Assembly: GCF_052324685.1 (NCBI RefSeq)
Contig: NC_135222.1
Location: forward strand, 10,020,873-10,084,872
From: Brachyhypopomus gauderio
Taxonomy: Eukaryota > Chordata > Actinopteri > Gymnotiformes > Hypopomidae
Direction of reading: 5' to 3'
DNA: 64,000 nt
The notes under the pieces are model-generated. The model was not told where the DNA came from. It saw only the letters and a program-made list of their open reading frames with translations, and did not search any database. A program made the position numbers and the translations under genes. Of this stretch, positions 45,080 through 57,359 are shown in pieces (the first letter of the stretch is position 1; the number at the start of each line of letters is the position of its first letter).

Positions 45080-47000
45080 GCCACACTGCCGGATGTCTTG
45101 ATCAAGTTCTTGGCTGCCTTTTACACTCAAACGGGGTGGTTGCCTCCCTGCCTGCTAGAGGCCTACAGCATCATCTGGTGAGGACCACACAAAAGACGGT
45201 GAATGCTAGCAAAGCATCAAGCCCAGGTACAGCTTCTGTCAAAGTAGAGAAAACATATGCCAGCCAGCTTACAGAGATGTTTGCCAACATACTCAATCTG
45301 TCGCTTGCTGCTGTTCCAATATGTCTGAAATCATTCACAATCATTCCAGTGCCCAGAAATTCAGCTGTGAAATGCCTGCATGACTATTATCTAATGATTA
45401 TAATGCCTATAGTCATGAAGTGTTTTGGGAAGCTTGTGCTATCACACATGAGAGCCATCATCCTATCTGATGTGGACAAGTACCACTTTGCATACTAGTT
45501 AAATCGCTCCATAGAAAATGCCATCATATCAGTGTTGTGCATTGCCTTGATACACTTAGAAGGACAAGAACGTTACATGAAAATGTGTTTTGTGGACTTT
45601 AGCTTCACTTTTAACTCCATCAGTCCCACAAACTGTTCTGAACCTGTGTCTTAGTCCTTCTAGCCTGGACAAATCACAGACACTGTGATAACGTGTGAAG
45701 ACATCAGCATGGGTGCATTACAACAAAGAACAGCTGTGGTTTTCAGATAAACTCAAACAGTGTTCATAGGTCACCAATGATCTGAATGAGTTCTACTGCA
45801 AATTTGAAAGTACTGCAATGGTCACCTATCCCTGGACCTAAGTGGCAACTGTCTGAGAAAAACCTTATGTCCAGATCTTGTCTCACCATCCACCCTAAAT
45901 AACAGCTGAGATCAACTAGCATCAGTAATCAAAAAGATCTGCTAATCTTTAGAACTTTATGCTTTTTCCAGCGGTGTCAATTCCAGGTTCAGAAAGTAAA
46001 AGTCCTCACCAGGATTTTGCTCAAGCTTGCTAGATTTTCTAATTTCTAATTAGTGCAATCCAGGTAAAATTTGTGGAATCAACACAATCCAGGAAGCCTG
46101 AGCAAAATCCTGGTGAGGACTTTTACTTTCTGAACCTGGAATTGACACCTCTGGTTTTTTCCAAGTGTTTGAAGTCCACCACCATCGTCCCAGCACAGAC
46201 CAGTGCTATAGGCAACACCTTTGAGTGTGGTTTGTGCATCTGTGCTTCTCTAGTCTTGTTTTGCAGGTCATACAAGAGACGATGCTGCAGCTGGTGCTGT
46301 GAAAACTGAATCATCATGAGAATTAACAGTTGGGACTGTGAATCGTGATTGGTCAATGACTCACCTACCTGTGAATAGCTTCTTTTAGGCCATATTCTGG
46401 TTCCCTGAGGTTTCCTGGATCATGGTTACTATGCAGTCACAGATGACACATTTTGCTTAGCCTCTTGGAGTTGTAACTTTGCTGTTAATTGTTGATAGGA
46501 CCTTTCATATATATTAAAAATGCTTTAGTCAGTGTGATAATTACATAGCACCTTAAGAGATATGCTATTGTTGTGTTGCAGACTCATTAGAGGTTTTTGC
46601 CATGTTAAATTATTATTTATTAATGTTATTTCTGCTCTTGCAGGTGACACTGTTAAAGCTATCTGTGCCAGATTCCATCTGCCAGTGGATCACAGTGTTT
46701 CTGGCGAACAGAAGTCAGCAGTTGTGGCTAGTGAATCACGTCAGACAATTGGACCGTACTTGCGATCCACAAGGTTGTGTCACAAAGAGAGTACAGCAGA
46801 GAATGTTCTTTCTATGGCAGCTTAAGAAATTCAACCGGTGATCAGTCTGCCAACACCTCAGGACATTTACAATAGCAAGGTTACAAAGTGCGCAGAGATC
46901 ATGTCTGACCTCTCTCACCCCAAAAACCACCTCTTCCACTCAGGGCCATCAAGGTCAGGTCAAAAAGACAAAGAGCTTTTACCCCACAGCTGTAGGACTC
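45080..47000 (+). mobile_element. LINE reverse-transcriptase fragments, at least two partial copies
   Basis: 45136-45500 carries RT pieces (FANILNLSLAAVPICLKSFT, IPVPRNSAVKCLHDYY, MKCFGKLVLSHMRAII). A second partial copy at 46160 repeats the segment CLKSTTIVPAQTSAI. 46640-46960 matches the 3' end of the ORF, with VQQRMFFLWQLKKFN. Frames are broken throughout. A small hAT-like element (45969-46153) sits inside. Confidence 0.7.
45969..46153. mobile_element. 185-bp hAT-like MITE with near-perfect hairpin
   Basis: Ends CAGCGGTGTCAATTCC and, in reverse complement, CAGAGGTGTCAATTCC begin inverted arms of about 55 bases, almost perfectly paired across a 70-base loop. Flanking 8-mers GCTTTTTC (45961-45968) and GTTTTTTC (46154-46161) match at seven of eight positions, fitting an aged hAT target duplication. 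It interrupts LINE-derived sequence. Confidence 0.82.
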
Positions 47001-47739
47001 GTTGATCACAGTGGACACTTTGTACTTTAAACAAATCCTCACTTACTTATCTTACTGGGGACCAACTGTCATGTAACATGATGCATGTTTGCACTGTACA
47101 ATGTTCAGAACTGCAATATAAAGTAATAGATTCATATGAATCATAATAAAGTATGTTTCCTTTGATTCTGCTCATAGGCACACATTCACATATTCAACAG
47201 GCTGGGCTCCATTCCATTGGTGCATTTATATTTGCTCTCTTGATTTTGAGTGAATAGTTTTATTTACCCCTTACTTTAAAGTCTTGATTCTCTTGTATAT
47301 ATGTAAATAGTCAGTACACTTGTCTATGCTACATGTCATGCATGTGTGCACACACCACCACAAATTCTTTGTATATCTAACATATTTGGTGAAATAGTCT
47401 ATTCTGATTCTGTGTACTTCTGTGTCCAACTACCACACACACACACACACATGCACACATATACACACACACATAGTCACAATAAAAACAAAAAACAAGA
47501 ATAAAGTACAACGGGGGGGGGGGGGGGACTATAGAATAAGATTTGCAAAGAGCAAGGGGCAAGAGAGAAAAATTGTGAGTGTTTTTCTATATCATGTTCT
47601 AAATATTTGGATATGGATAGCATGTACATGAGAGTAAATATCACTAAGTAATGTAAGAAAGTTCATGTATTACAAACAAAATTCAGCAGCAATGTTTACA
47701 GTATAAAGTGCAGAGTGGAAAAGGGAATGCAGAAAGTAT
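47001..47739. other. Intergenic stretch
   Basis: Contains a short CA tract at 47434-47475 and a G run at about 47513-47527. No gene was seen. Confidence 0.5.
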
Positions 47740-48870
47740 TATTAGAGTTTAGGTGGAGATGTACCGCGCCTGTGCCTTGGACAGAGAGTGAAGTGGTTCA
47801 GCAGTGCTCAGTGCCACCGCTGCAATAGTGTGACTCAGAGTCTTATAGCAGTGGATAAGAAAGATCTCACAAGGCACTCTTTAACACAACACAGCTCTAA
47901 CCATCTGCCACTAAATGTGCTTCTCTGTCTCTCCAGATTGCAGGAGGTGTGAGGTGTGGCCCAAGAGTTGGCCAGTAGCTGGTAGTGTCCTGTGCCCTGC
48001 CACAGCCTCCAGGGAGTCCAGCTTTACTTCTCCCACTGAGCCAGCCTTCCCAACAAGCTTGTTGAGTGTGTTCAGAGTGCTCTTGTTGATGCAGTTGCCC
48101 CAGCACTTAACATCTTATGATGTTAAGCTGCAGGTGGTTCAGCTTACACCAAACAGCAAAGTCCTACACCAGCCTCCTGTATTCCTCTTCCTGTCTATCA
48201 CTGATATGCCCCACGATAGCCGTGTCAATGCACAATGCAGATGAGAGGACACTGTGTTGTAAGTCAGAGGTGTAGAGGTAGAACAGGAAGGGGGCTTGTA
48301 GTACAGTTCCCTGGGGTGTACCAACACTGCACACCCCCTTGTCTGAGATACATCCCTGCAGTCTCACATACTGAGGTCACCCAATCAGATAGTCCAGTAT
48401 CCATGGGACGATTTAATCATCCAATTGCATAAGCCAAATCTTCTCACAGCAGCACAGGCTGTATGGTGTTGAATGCACTGGAGAAATCAAAGAACATGAT
48501 TCTCACAGTTCTGCCTGATGTGTCTCACGTACAGGTGAGTGTATGTTCTGTCCAGCAGGTAGATAACTGCATCGTCCACTCCTTTGCCAACCTGATACGC
48601 AAACCTCAGAGGGTCACAGGTAGTTCTGACCAGAGATATCAGATAAGCAAACACCAGCCTGAGTGTCTTCGTTAAGTGGGATGTCAATGCAACAGGACAA
48701 TAGTCACTTAGATCCATTGGCTGCATTTTCTTGGGGACAGGAATCACACAAGACATAAACACAACTCTTTTGAGGCTGCAGCTCAGATTAAAAATAGGCT
48801 GAAGGAATCGACACAAATTGCTCTGCACACATTTTCAGCACCCAAGTCCAGCTGTAATTATAGATCTCAT
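47740..48870 (-). mobile_element. LINE reverse-transcriptase relic, L2/Rex1-like
   Basis: Minus-strand frames read in RT order: CVIPVPKKMQPMDLSDYCPV and TCDPLRFAYQVGKGVDDAV at 48760-48560, then SVGTPQGTVLQAPFLFYLYT at about 48320-48260, then thumb-like sequence to 47900. The YADD-type catalytic motif region is degraded. The element is broken by frameshifts and truncated. Confidence 0.75.
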
Positions 48871-49949
48871 AACACCCAACCCCTTGTGCATTTAATCATA
48901 CATTTAACCATGTATATGTATAACCATTCATTTATATTGTAAACCTTTTCAACTTACACAATGGCACAACCTTCTTTGTACTGCCTTGTAACCTCTGTAA
49001 AAGAAGTCATGTGAAATTTCATTGTACCTGAGTATGATGTTACTCACAGCCATTAGCCACAGACACCCATTAGCCCCACATGCAAGAAGTACACGGTATA
49101 CATTTAATGTCACAGAAATTCAGCGGATATAATTAGTTCTTAAAAAAATTATAATGGCTAGAATTATTAGTTACATAATACTTTTGCATTTATTCTCTAG
49201 ATTATTCGATGGGGGTGGCGTATCAGTGCCCCCTACTGACGAGCCACAATCCAAACCATAACTTGGAGAATTAGCTACCTTTCACAGGTAATACTGAACA
49301 ATATTTTTTGTTGTATTTGGCCATTATAACATTATGTTGAGAACTCAGTTGGCTTGTCAAAGTATGAATTAATTTTCCACATCTTTCTTTCTCTCCAGAG
49401 GCAGATCTTGGATTTTTCTGAGTAAATCACAGTGGATGAGTAAGGGGCCATTAGGGGCCACAATATTGATAGAGCGGCCAACTATTTGTCCAACATCCTT
49501 GCATCATTGGTATTGGTAAAGTGTAGGCTATACCAATATGTATACACCAGTATGTCTGTTAGACCAGGTGGACACCACGTTTAGCCCGATTTTCTAAATA
49601 TAGCGAAATACACACATGTGCGCACGCAATGAATCCACAAGTATTACCCAAGGAAATTTATTCAAATCCATACTTGACAAACAGTAGATTTTACAGTTTA
49701 TGACAATCAATTGACTTGAAAGTAAAATTCACTCGGTGGAGAAATGTAAACGCTGCAATGTTTTACAACGTGTCGCCGACGCAACCAGTGCGGTGTCCGT
49801 GAACCGTCCACTGCTGTCAACTTTGTCGCTATATGTAGCGACTTTTCAGACCCTTTAGTGACTTTTTTAAGCGATATATCTAGCGACATTTTGTGGGGTT
49901 ATTGGAGACTTTTGGACACTGTGAGATGAACCCTACGCTCTTCAGTTAC
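48871..49949. other. Intergenic stretch
   Basis: AT-rich, with no recognised feature and no convincing open frame. Confidence 0.5.
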
Positions 49950-50459
49950 TGTCCTCAGCGAGCAGCGGGAGCTGCCGTGAGCCCTGTCCCACAACTCTCA
50001 CAGTGCAGCCTCACCGAGCAGACCCGCACCGCTCCACGTCCACACCGAAAATGAACTGCGCATGCTCAAACCCCGCCGCTGACTCACCCCGCCCCGTATT
50101 TACAGAGCGGGATGTAAAATTAAACGCGCCTTCAGTGTGACATCAAAAGAAATCACTGCGTTTAACTCACACAGTTTATTTAATTTACGTAAAAATTATT
50201 TATACAAAGCATTAAAGCATTAATTATGCAAATTAGGTGCCAACGTCATTCGTCGACTTCTAGGACAGCCAATAGCTGCTCTCCTTACTGAGGCGTTGGA
50301 AACACGTCACGCGGGCTTTGGCGAGAGTTGTCGTAACGTTGAGTGATGATCTGCAGAATAATGCATATATGTAATGCTGCTATTTTGTTATCGTCAGCCT
50401 TGCAGCGGTTTAGCCATCTAGTATAACATTTTGGCACATTTTAAACACGTGGGAGTGGT
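49950..50459 (+). promoter_or_regulatory. Probable WDR76 promoter, CpG-rich
   Basis: GC and CpG rise sharply just upstream of the WDR76 start. TGCGCATGC at 50057-50065 resembles an NRF1 site, and a GC box (CCCCGCCCC) lies close by at about 50088. There is no TATA box at a sensible distance, as is usual for housekeeping promoters. The transcription start cannot be placed. Confidence 0.45.
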
Positions 50460-53400
50460 ATGGATGCGTCTTTTGTAACTACTCAAGGGACCACGGTTCA
50501 TTACGATTGTGTTGTGAAACTACATCGGTTAGAGGTGAACAAGTAGCACGTTTCTTTTTAAAACGCTCTGGGATTTCTCACTAGCTACCTCACTAGATTA
50601 AGTAAACTGAGCTTTTAGAGCCAGTGTGTTGTAGCTGACGTCTGTTAAAGTTTCTTAGCATGTTAGCTGACTAACTCCAAAGTTTAGTTGATTCTTAATT
50701 GGCTAGTTAACAAGTGTGAATCCTAACTTGCATTTTTTTAGGAGACCACGGAGTATGAGAGACCTAGTGTAACCAGACAAGTGCGTCGGTCTCAACGAGT
50801 CAAGTTGAAACGAGAAAGAGAACCGAAAAGCTCTGAAGAGAGAGAGCCTACAAACAAGGGAGTCGAAGGAGAGGTCTGCAACCGCCATAACTAATTGGCT
50901 AGTTAATTAACAAGTGTGAATCCTAACTTGCACTCTAGCTAGCTCACAGTTACTGTATATCCGCCCTGTAATCTAGTTTAGAAAGCCCGGATACCAGTGC
51001 GATGTGCTGTCAAACGCTTTAACATGTTTTTAGGAGACCACGGAGTATGAGAGTCCTAGTGTAACCAGACAAGTGCGTCGGTCTCAACGAGTCAAGTTGA
51101 AACGAGAAAGAGAACCGAAAAGCTCTGAAGAGAGAGAGCCTACAAACAAGACAGTCAAAGGAGAGGTCTGCAACCGCCATAACCATAGTATTAAAGTTTG
51201 TGTGTTCACATAATGATCATGACTTTGACTTTCATCATCAGAGAACTAGAAAAGATGTGGAACGGATTCAAGTTGCAGCAAAGGGTGCAGATTCAAATCG
51301 CAGATCTAAGGAAGCTTGCAGTTCAGTAAGTGAATATGCAGCATGTTTTCCCTTAACATGCAGGCTCTTGGGGCGAGTTGGTCATCGTGTGTTTTTTCAT
51401 AGGGTCATCAACATTTGTCTGAGTATGAACTTAAGCGCCTTGAAAATATCAAACAGAACAAGTCCTTCCTTTGCTTTCTGGAACTGCCTCAGGTAGACAT
51501 GTAAAACTTTCCTAACATTCATGTAGCTGTTGAAACAGTAGAAATAGGAGTGGAGTTATGGGCCTTGTAATGAAGTCTTGACTGTCGGCAGGTCTTGGAA
51601 GCACTGAGGACAAAACCTAAGTCCTCTCAGCGAATCATCAAAAAGTAAGTTATGAACCAATCTTTAGACAAAGATTTTGTAGATTTTTATCTCATCAGTT
51701 TGTACAGTGTCATGGTTGCAAACAAATTGCTGACAAATTTCTCACTGACTGCAAAAAAAAATAAATAAAATGATTTTAATTCAGAGTGAAGGCGGTCGAA
51801 GTGCTCCCTCATCGCAAGTCACTAAGGTTACAGAGCAAAGGGCTTTCAGAGACCTCGGCTGCAGGACCAGTGAGAAAAGTAAGGGTCACGTGTGATTCTG
51901 GCTGCATACAGTACATGCTATATCAAACCCTTCCATTGATGATCTAAACAACTTTTTCTTTTGGAAGATTCGGGCCTGTAAACCAGCGGAACATGTCCAG
52001 GTGAACCCAATTAATATGGATGAAAACAGCAGACTCCCTGAGGGACTCCTTAAGCTGTGGACAGAGGTAGGGAGGGATTCTTTTGTTGTCTTCATTATGT
52101 CTTATTTGTCACCTTCACTTAATTTTAACTTATGTGAGACAGGACTACATTAAAGAGGACCAACATCTGCCAGATTTAAACAGGTGAGAAATACGTTCAC
52201 TTTAACAGCACACCTTGCATGCGATTAAGTAAAATAACATTTGCTTTTTTTTATGGTTTAAAGGCACCAGTATTTATGCTTCTAATTGATTTTAAGACAA
52301 AGTTGATAACCTGTATATACACTGTATTTCCAAAAGTATTCGCTCACCTTCCTTGACTCACATATGAGCTTAAGTGACATCCCTAATCCATAGGGTTCAA
52401 TATGACGTTGGTCCAGCTAGAACAGTTTCAGCTCTTCTGAGAAGGCTGTCTACAAGGTTTAGGAGTGTGTTTATGGGGATTTTTGACCATTCTTCCAGAA
52501 GAGCATTTGTGAGGTCACGTATTGAGGTTGGATGGGAAGGCCTGGCTTTCATTCTCCGCCCTAATTCATCCCAAAGGTGTTATGTCTGGTTGAGGTCAGG
52601 ACTCTGTGCAGGCCAGTCAAGTTCATCCACACCAGACTCTGCCATCCATGTCTTTATGGACCTTGCTTTCTGCACTGATGCACAGTCATGTTGGAAGAGG
52701 AAGGGGCCAGCTCCAAACTGCTCCCACAAAGTTGGGAGTAAGGAATTGTCCAAAATGTCTTGGTATGCTGAAGCATTCAAGCATTCACTGGAACTAAGGG
52801 GCCAAGCCCAGCTCCTGAAAAACAACCCACACCATAGTCCCCCCTCCACCAAACTTTACACTTGGCACAATTCAGTCAGACAATTACTATTCTCCTGGCA
52901 GCCCCCAAACCCGGACTTGTCCATCAGATTTCCAGATGGAGAAGCGCAACTCATCACTCCAGAGAATGTGCTTCCACTGCTCTAGAGTCCAGTGGCGGTG
53001 GGCTTTACACCACTGCATCCGACGCTTTGCATTGCACTTGGTGAGGTATGGAGTGGATATAGCTGCTCGACCATGGAAACCCATTCCATGACGCTCTCTG
53101 TGCACTGTTCTTGAGATAATCTGCAGGCCACAGGAAGTTTAGATGTCTGTTGTGATTGACTCTGCAGAAAGTTGGCGACTTCTTCGCACTATGCGCTTCA
53201 GCATCCACTGACCCCTCTGTCAGTTTACGTGGCCTACCAGTTTGTGGATGAGTTGCTGTCATTCCCAAACACTTCCATTGTCTTATTACATTTCTTAGTA
53301 ATTGTTACACAATTCTTAACAAGACAGTTGACTGGAATAATTAGGAGCGAGGAAATTTCATGACTTGATTTGTTGCACAGGTTGTATCCTATCATAGGAT

Positions 53401-56400
53401 GATAGGATTTGTAGTGTTGTAGTTGGAGTAGTTGGTGCTTCTTGGGGTTGGGAGATATGACAATGTATATCATGTCTCAACATAAAAATGTCTATTGTTT
53501 CATATTATGCTCCCTCTGAGAATTTGTAGAGATGAGAATAACCATTTTCTATTGTTTGCTGTGTATTTTTCTACAGCGAACAGTAGAATGTTATATTATT
53601 ATATCATACCATTATATGGATGACAAAAAATGCTCTTCCTCTTGTACTGTTGTCAACACTTTTTTCACATGTGGGTGGGAAAGAGGGATGAGGCGTGGCA
53701 AAAAGAATTACAGGCGTAGAGAGGAAGGCGTGATCATCAGACACCATCCTCTGGCACTGTGATTTGAATTTACAGATTGCATTTCTGAATTTATAGAAAA
53801 TGTGCTATAAATGCATAGTGAGATGCTCTCGAAAAAACAGTTGATACACCAGAGAATTTAACCAAGAGCTGTTCATGATCAGCAGTTTCAAACGTTAACC
53901 TGCCACTGAGCAGATAAGATGTGTAACATAAGATGTCATGGTGATACTGCCCTGGAAAAGTGATCCACAAGACAGGCTTGGATCAAACTAAGCTTAAAGT
54001 TTTCTGCCTAATAAATGTTTGCTTTGTGAGTTGGGTTGGGTTGGAGTAAATTACTGGCCAACATGGTCATGGATGCTTGTTGGAGATCGTGCAGCTACCA
54101 AGGTGTTTTGTGTCTCAGGTACCTGGCACATCTGAAGATGATGTCCATAGATGCCAATGCTGTTGCCAAGGTGGTGACCAGGGGCATTAACTCTGCTGCG
54201 TTTCATCCATGTTCCACCAGCCTACTCGTGGCTGCTGGGGACAGTATGGGCCACCTGGGCCTCTGGACCCTGGTAAGTTCACGGGGACCAAAGGCCGATA
54301 ACTTTGACAAGGCTGATGCTATATGAATGAATGAATGTTCGATTTATATAGCGCCTTTCAGAATACCCAAGGCGCTTTACAATTTATCACAGGTACAAGT
54401 CACAGACTACCAATCACACACACACTGGCGAGAAGCGGATCTCTACCCGGATCCACAGCCCCCTGGGGGACTGAATGGGGTGCAGGAAGGGGAGAGAGGA
54501 CAGACCCTAGTAGCAGAGCACCACCCACCACTGGGCATACAAGCACACACACTCAGACAACAACAGCAGCAGTCGTCAGGACTCCAGACCTGCTTGCCCT
54601 GCAAACCCTAAATTGACTACAACTTTACGTCCATTGCACTTCATTAGAAATGCCTCCCTTGTATTGAGTACAATTACAGAGTTTATCCCAATTGCTGGCA
54701 ATCACTCTCACAACAATCAAATGCACGGTCACTCTCCCCCATTCATCGCTGGTCAGTTTCCGACCACAGCACCATTGCTGACTGGATGTTATTTGAACAG
54801 CGGAGCATCTCCACTCAGTTATGATGCCGACATTGGTGTTTTGAAGAGTGTTTGTCATTTTTACATGCGGCACTGAGATGCGAGTGGACTACCAAAAATA
54901 TGTGTTGGGGAAATGCCCACGAAAGAAGTGTTTTAAAATAAATATTGCGTTTATAACAGCACATAGTGTCCAAATAGGTCTTTCGGATTGAGTGAGTAAT
55001 AGGGTTTTCCCTTTACTGTTTCTTCCCTGACCATGGTGCAGTGGATTCTGCTTTAATACGTTTTCGGTTTGGCTTGTTACTGTCAAATAATACTGTCAAA
55101 ATAAACCAGACAGATAAAAGTACATTTATTTTATTTATTTATTAGTAAATGTATTTATAGACCACTAAAGTTTTTGAACTGTGATCTGCTTGTGTTTGAA
55201 AGGGCAGGGACTGGGGTGAAGATGGCGTCTTGCTTTTTGAGCCACACTCCCGTTCCATTTCCTGCTTGGCCTTCTCCTCAGCTCAGCCTACCAACCTGCT
55301 CACAGTCAGCAACGATGGTAGCGCACGCAGCATGGACCTGGAGAGGGCGCTGTTTGAAGAGGTCTGACGGCAAAACTAGGCCCTGCCCACTCTTATAAAC
55401 AGCTGCTTGTAATGACTAAACTTTGTAACACACTCATGTTGCCATTACTGTCTTGTGTCCTTACTGTTATTAGGTGTGTTCCAAAAGTAATCCACACTTT
55501 TTTTTTATGGTGTGACTTTCTGTGCAGACAAAGCTGGTTTACAATCTACATACATATACTAATTTATATTTGTTAAAACCATTTTGCTACCTGTATCTGA
55601 TCTACATAGAACTCGATGTTTTTGTAATGTTGTACATAGGTGTACCACTCAGTCTCTGGGCTGAAAAGCTTTGACTTCCTTTCTGTGGACTGTTCAACTT
55701 TACTAATTGCCCACAATGGTGGAGATGTTGTCATAGTTGACCGCAGAACCCGAGGGTAAGAATGATCTTCCCTAGTTTTTAAAATCCATTTGTTGTTTGG
55801 GTCACTTCAATGTGGTTTTAACTTTGCAAATTAGAAAAAACAAGACTTGTTTTGAATGTTTACAGGATATCCTATGAGTCCCTGCACACGTTGGATCCTC
55901 ACATTGTGCGTGGCGTTCATGTGCACCCACTGGAGAGGCAGTACTTTGTGGCTGTAGAGAGCAGGTTTGAAACGGCACGATTGCAGCAACATTCGGCTTT
56001 ATATACAAAACTGATCAAATGATTGTAGAATGAAATGTATGTAGAAGTTGGTGGTTTTCAATTAAGTAATGTAACTTTGGCATCAAAACTGACTTCAGAG
56101 TTCAAACGTTACACAATATATAGAATTATCAAAGACAATTTTCTGTTCCCGTTGAAGATATGTGCACATATATGATTGTCGTCTGCTGAAGAGGAAGGTC
56201 AGCTCTCCTGTGTGCACATTAATGGAGCACTCTAACAGTATCTCAGGTGCCTTCTTTTCACCGTGCACAGGCAACAGGATGCTGACTTCATGCACAACTG
56301 GCACAATCAGGTACCAAAATAGTCTTTGTGATTATTTTTGTAACTATTGTTTTTTCTTAAAAAATTTTGTATTAGAAAATGTTGCTTTTTCTTAATATTA

Positions 56401-57027
56401 CTCAATAACTGGTTACCAGTTTGTCCCAGGAAAGAACACTTTTAAAGGTTTTCCGATTGTAGTTCATGGTGTTTAAGTAAATGTGAACGTGCAGAGAATC
56501 ATTTTTATTAAGAATTATTTTTAAATGATAAAAATTATTTTTTAAATTAACTTTTTTATTGTGTTCGTTATGGTCATTTTAGGGTATTTAACACCTCCAG
56601 TTTGGTCACCGATCCCCCTGTCATAAGCTCAGTCAAGTACGTACATATGCAACACAATTGAGATAATGAGAGGACTAAGCCTTCAGCATCAGTCCCATGA
56701 GGATACTGGCTGTTCATTGGTCTACACATTCTTTCCAGTAACATGCAACATGTCTCCTCTCACAGAAAAATGATGCAGGTAAGCCAGTACGACAGACCAA
56801 AAGCAGTTTGGGACCCAAAGCAGGAGGACTGTTTTGTCATGGGCAACATAGACACCTGGCCTCGTCAGATACAAGTGTGTCACGAGAGTGGCCAGCTCCT
56901 CTACTCGTTTCAGCACGAGGAGCTCATGACCGCATTGTGTCCCATCACAGCGTTCCACCCCAACAGACACGCCATACTGGCTGCTACCAAGGGCGGGAGG
57001 CTGCACGTTTTCTCCTCACCTCAGTAA
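50460..57027 (+). CDS. wdr76: WDR76, WD repeat-containing protein 76 (16 exons)
   Basis: Nuclear WD40 protein related to yeast Cmr1, linked to chromatin, DNA damage and ubiquitin ligase complexes. Exons: 50460-50534, 50742-50873, 51034-51165 (duplicate), 51242-51325, 51403-51492, 51592-51644, 51785-51878, 51968-52066, 52143-52183, 54119-54272, 55203-55361, 55640-55755, 55866-55964, 56158-56310, 56583-56636, 56739-57027. All join in frame, giving about 607 residues (human 626). The N-terminus is basic and low in order (RQVRRSQRVKLKREREPKSS), then EYELKRLENIKQNKSF, a WDR76 hallmark, then the seven-blade propeller: INSAAFHPCSTSLLVAAGD, SISCLAFSSAQPTNLLTVSN, SFDFLSVDCSTLLIAHNGGD, HVHPLERQYFVAVESR, SISGAFFSPCTGNRMLTSC, AVWDPKQEDCFVMGN, CPITAFHPNRHAILAATKGG. 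Donors of three exons are the weak GTCTGC/GTCTGA type. The start is the first in-frame ATG giving a phase-0 join to exon 2. Confidence 0.9.
50694..51181 (+). repeat. Tandem duplication including WDR76 exon 2
   Basis: Two copies run from AATTGGCTAGTTAA through the exon to TCTGCAACCGCCATAAC. The second copy holds about 95 extra bases ahead of its acceptor. The 132-base exons differ at four positions. See the corresponding finding. Confidence 0.95.
52316..53420 (-). mobile_element. Tc1-like DNA transposon, defective, in a WDR76 intron
   Basis: Minus-strand transposase pieces in order: a helix-turn-helix end around RTHPQTGRPRKLTEG-like sequence (53268-53215), KCNAKRRMQWCKAHRHWTLE with WSDELRFSIW (53045-52940), and DILDNSLLPTLWEQ with ESGVDELDWPAQSPDLN (52760-52590). 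The left terminus is CACTGTATTTCCAAAAGTAT at 52319. The matching right terminus is not found, so that end is truncated or diverged. Frames are interrupted. Confidence 0.8.
54326..54610. repeat. Dispersed repeat in a WDR76 intron
   Basis: It begins TTTATATAGCGCCTTTCAGA and continues CCCAAGGCGCTTTACA. The same opening recurs at 16316 and 57368 in this window. It probably derives from a LINE or SINE 3' end. The open frames here are not conserved coding sequence. Confidence 0.6.
54611..55202. other. WDR76 intron, right part
   Basis: No repeat or gene recognised; AT-rich toward the next exon. Confidence 0.5.
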
Positions 57028-57249
57028 CGTGTTTCGAGTCTGCTACATGTTGATTTGTTCTGTACGTTTTATAAAATTTGGTGACTAAGGTCTGGAAACC
57101 TTTATACACAAACACAGTTACAGTAAGTTGCATACTTCATGGGTTATGAAAAGTGAAGCTTTGTGGATGATCCTTTCACTGCAACTGTGGAAGCAGATCA
57201 CAGTAATTGGTCTAAAAGTGTTTAAATGCTGTTTTGTTATTTGTATTCC

Positions 57250-57255
57250 ATTAAA
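57250..57255 (+). terminator. Polyadenylation signal ATTAAA, probable for WDR76
   Basis: A common variant hexamer 223 bases after the WDR76 stop codon. Confidence 0.45.
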
Positions 57256-57359
57256 TCATTTGACTTTATAACCTAGGGTGTCATGTATGTGACGGCGTTT
57301 TGCTTTTCACTTGTTCCATAATCTATCTGCATTCTCATTTTTGAATAACAATTAAAAAA

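Noticed and set aside
52374-52985. 203-codon plus-strand frame
   Set aside because: It is the antisense shadow of the Tc1-like transposase on the minus strand.
54327-54616. Two overlapping 93-94 codon frames in a WDR76 intron
   Set aside because: They lie over a dispersed repeat and have no recognised domain.
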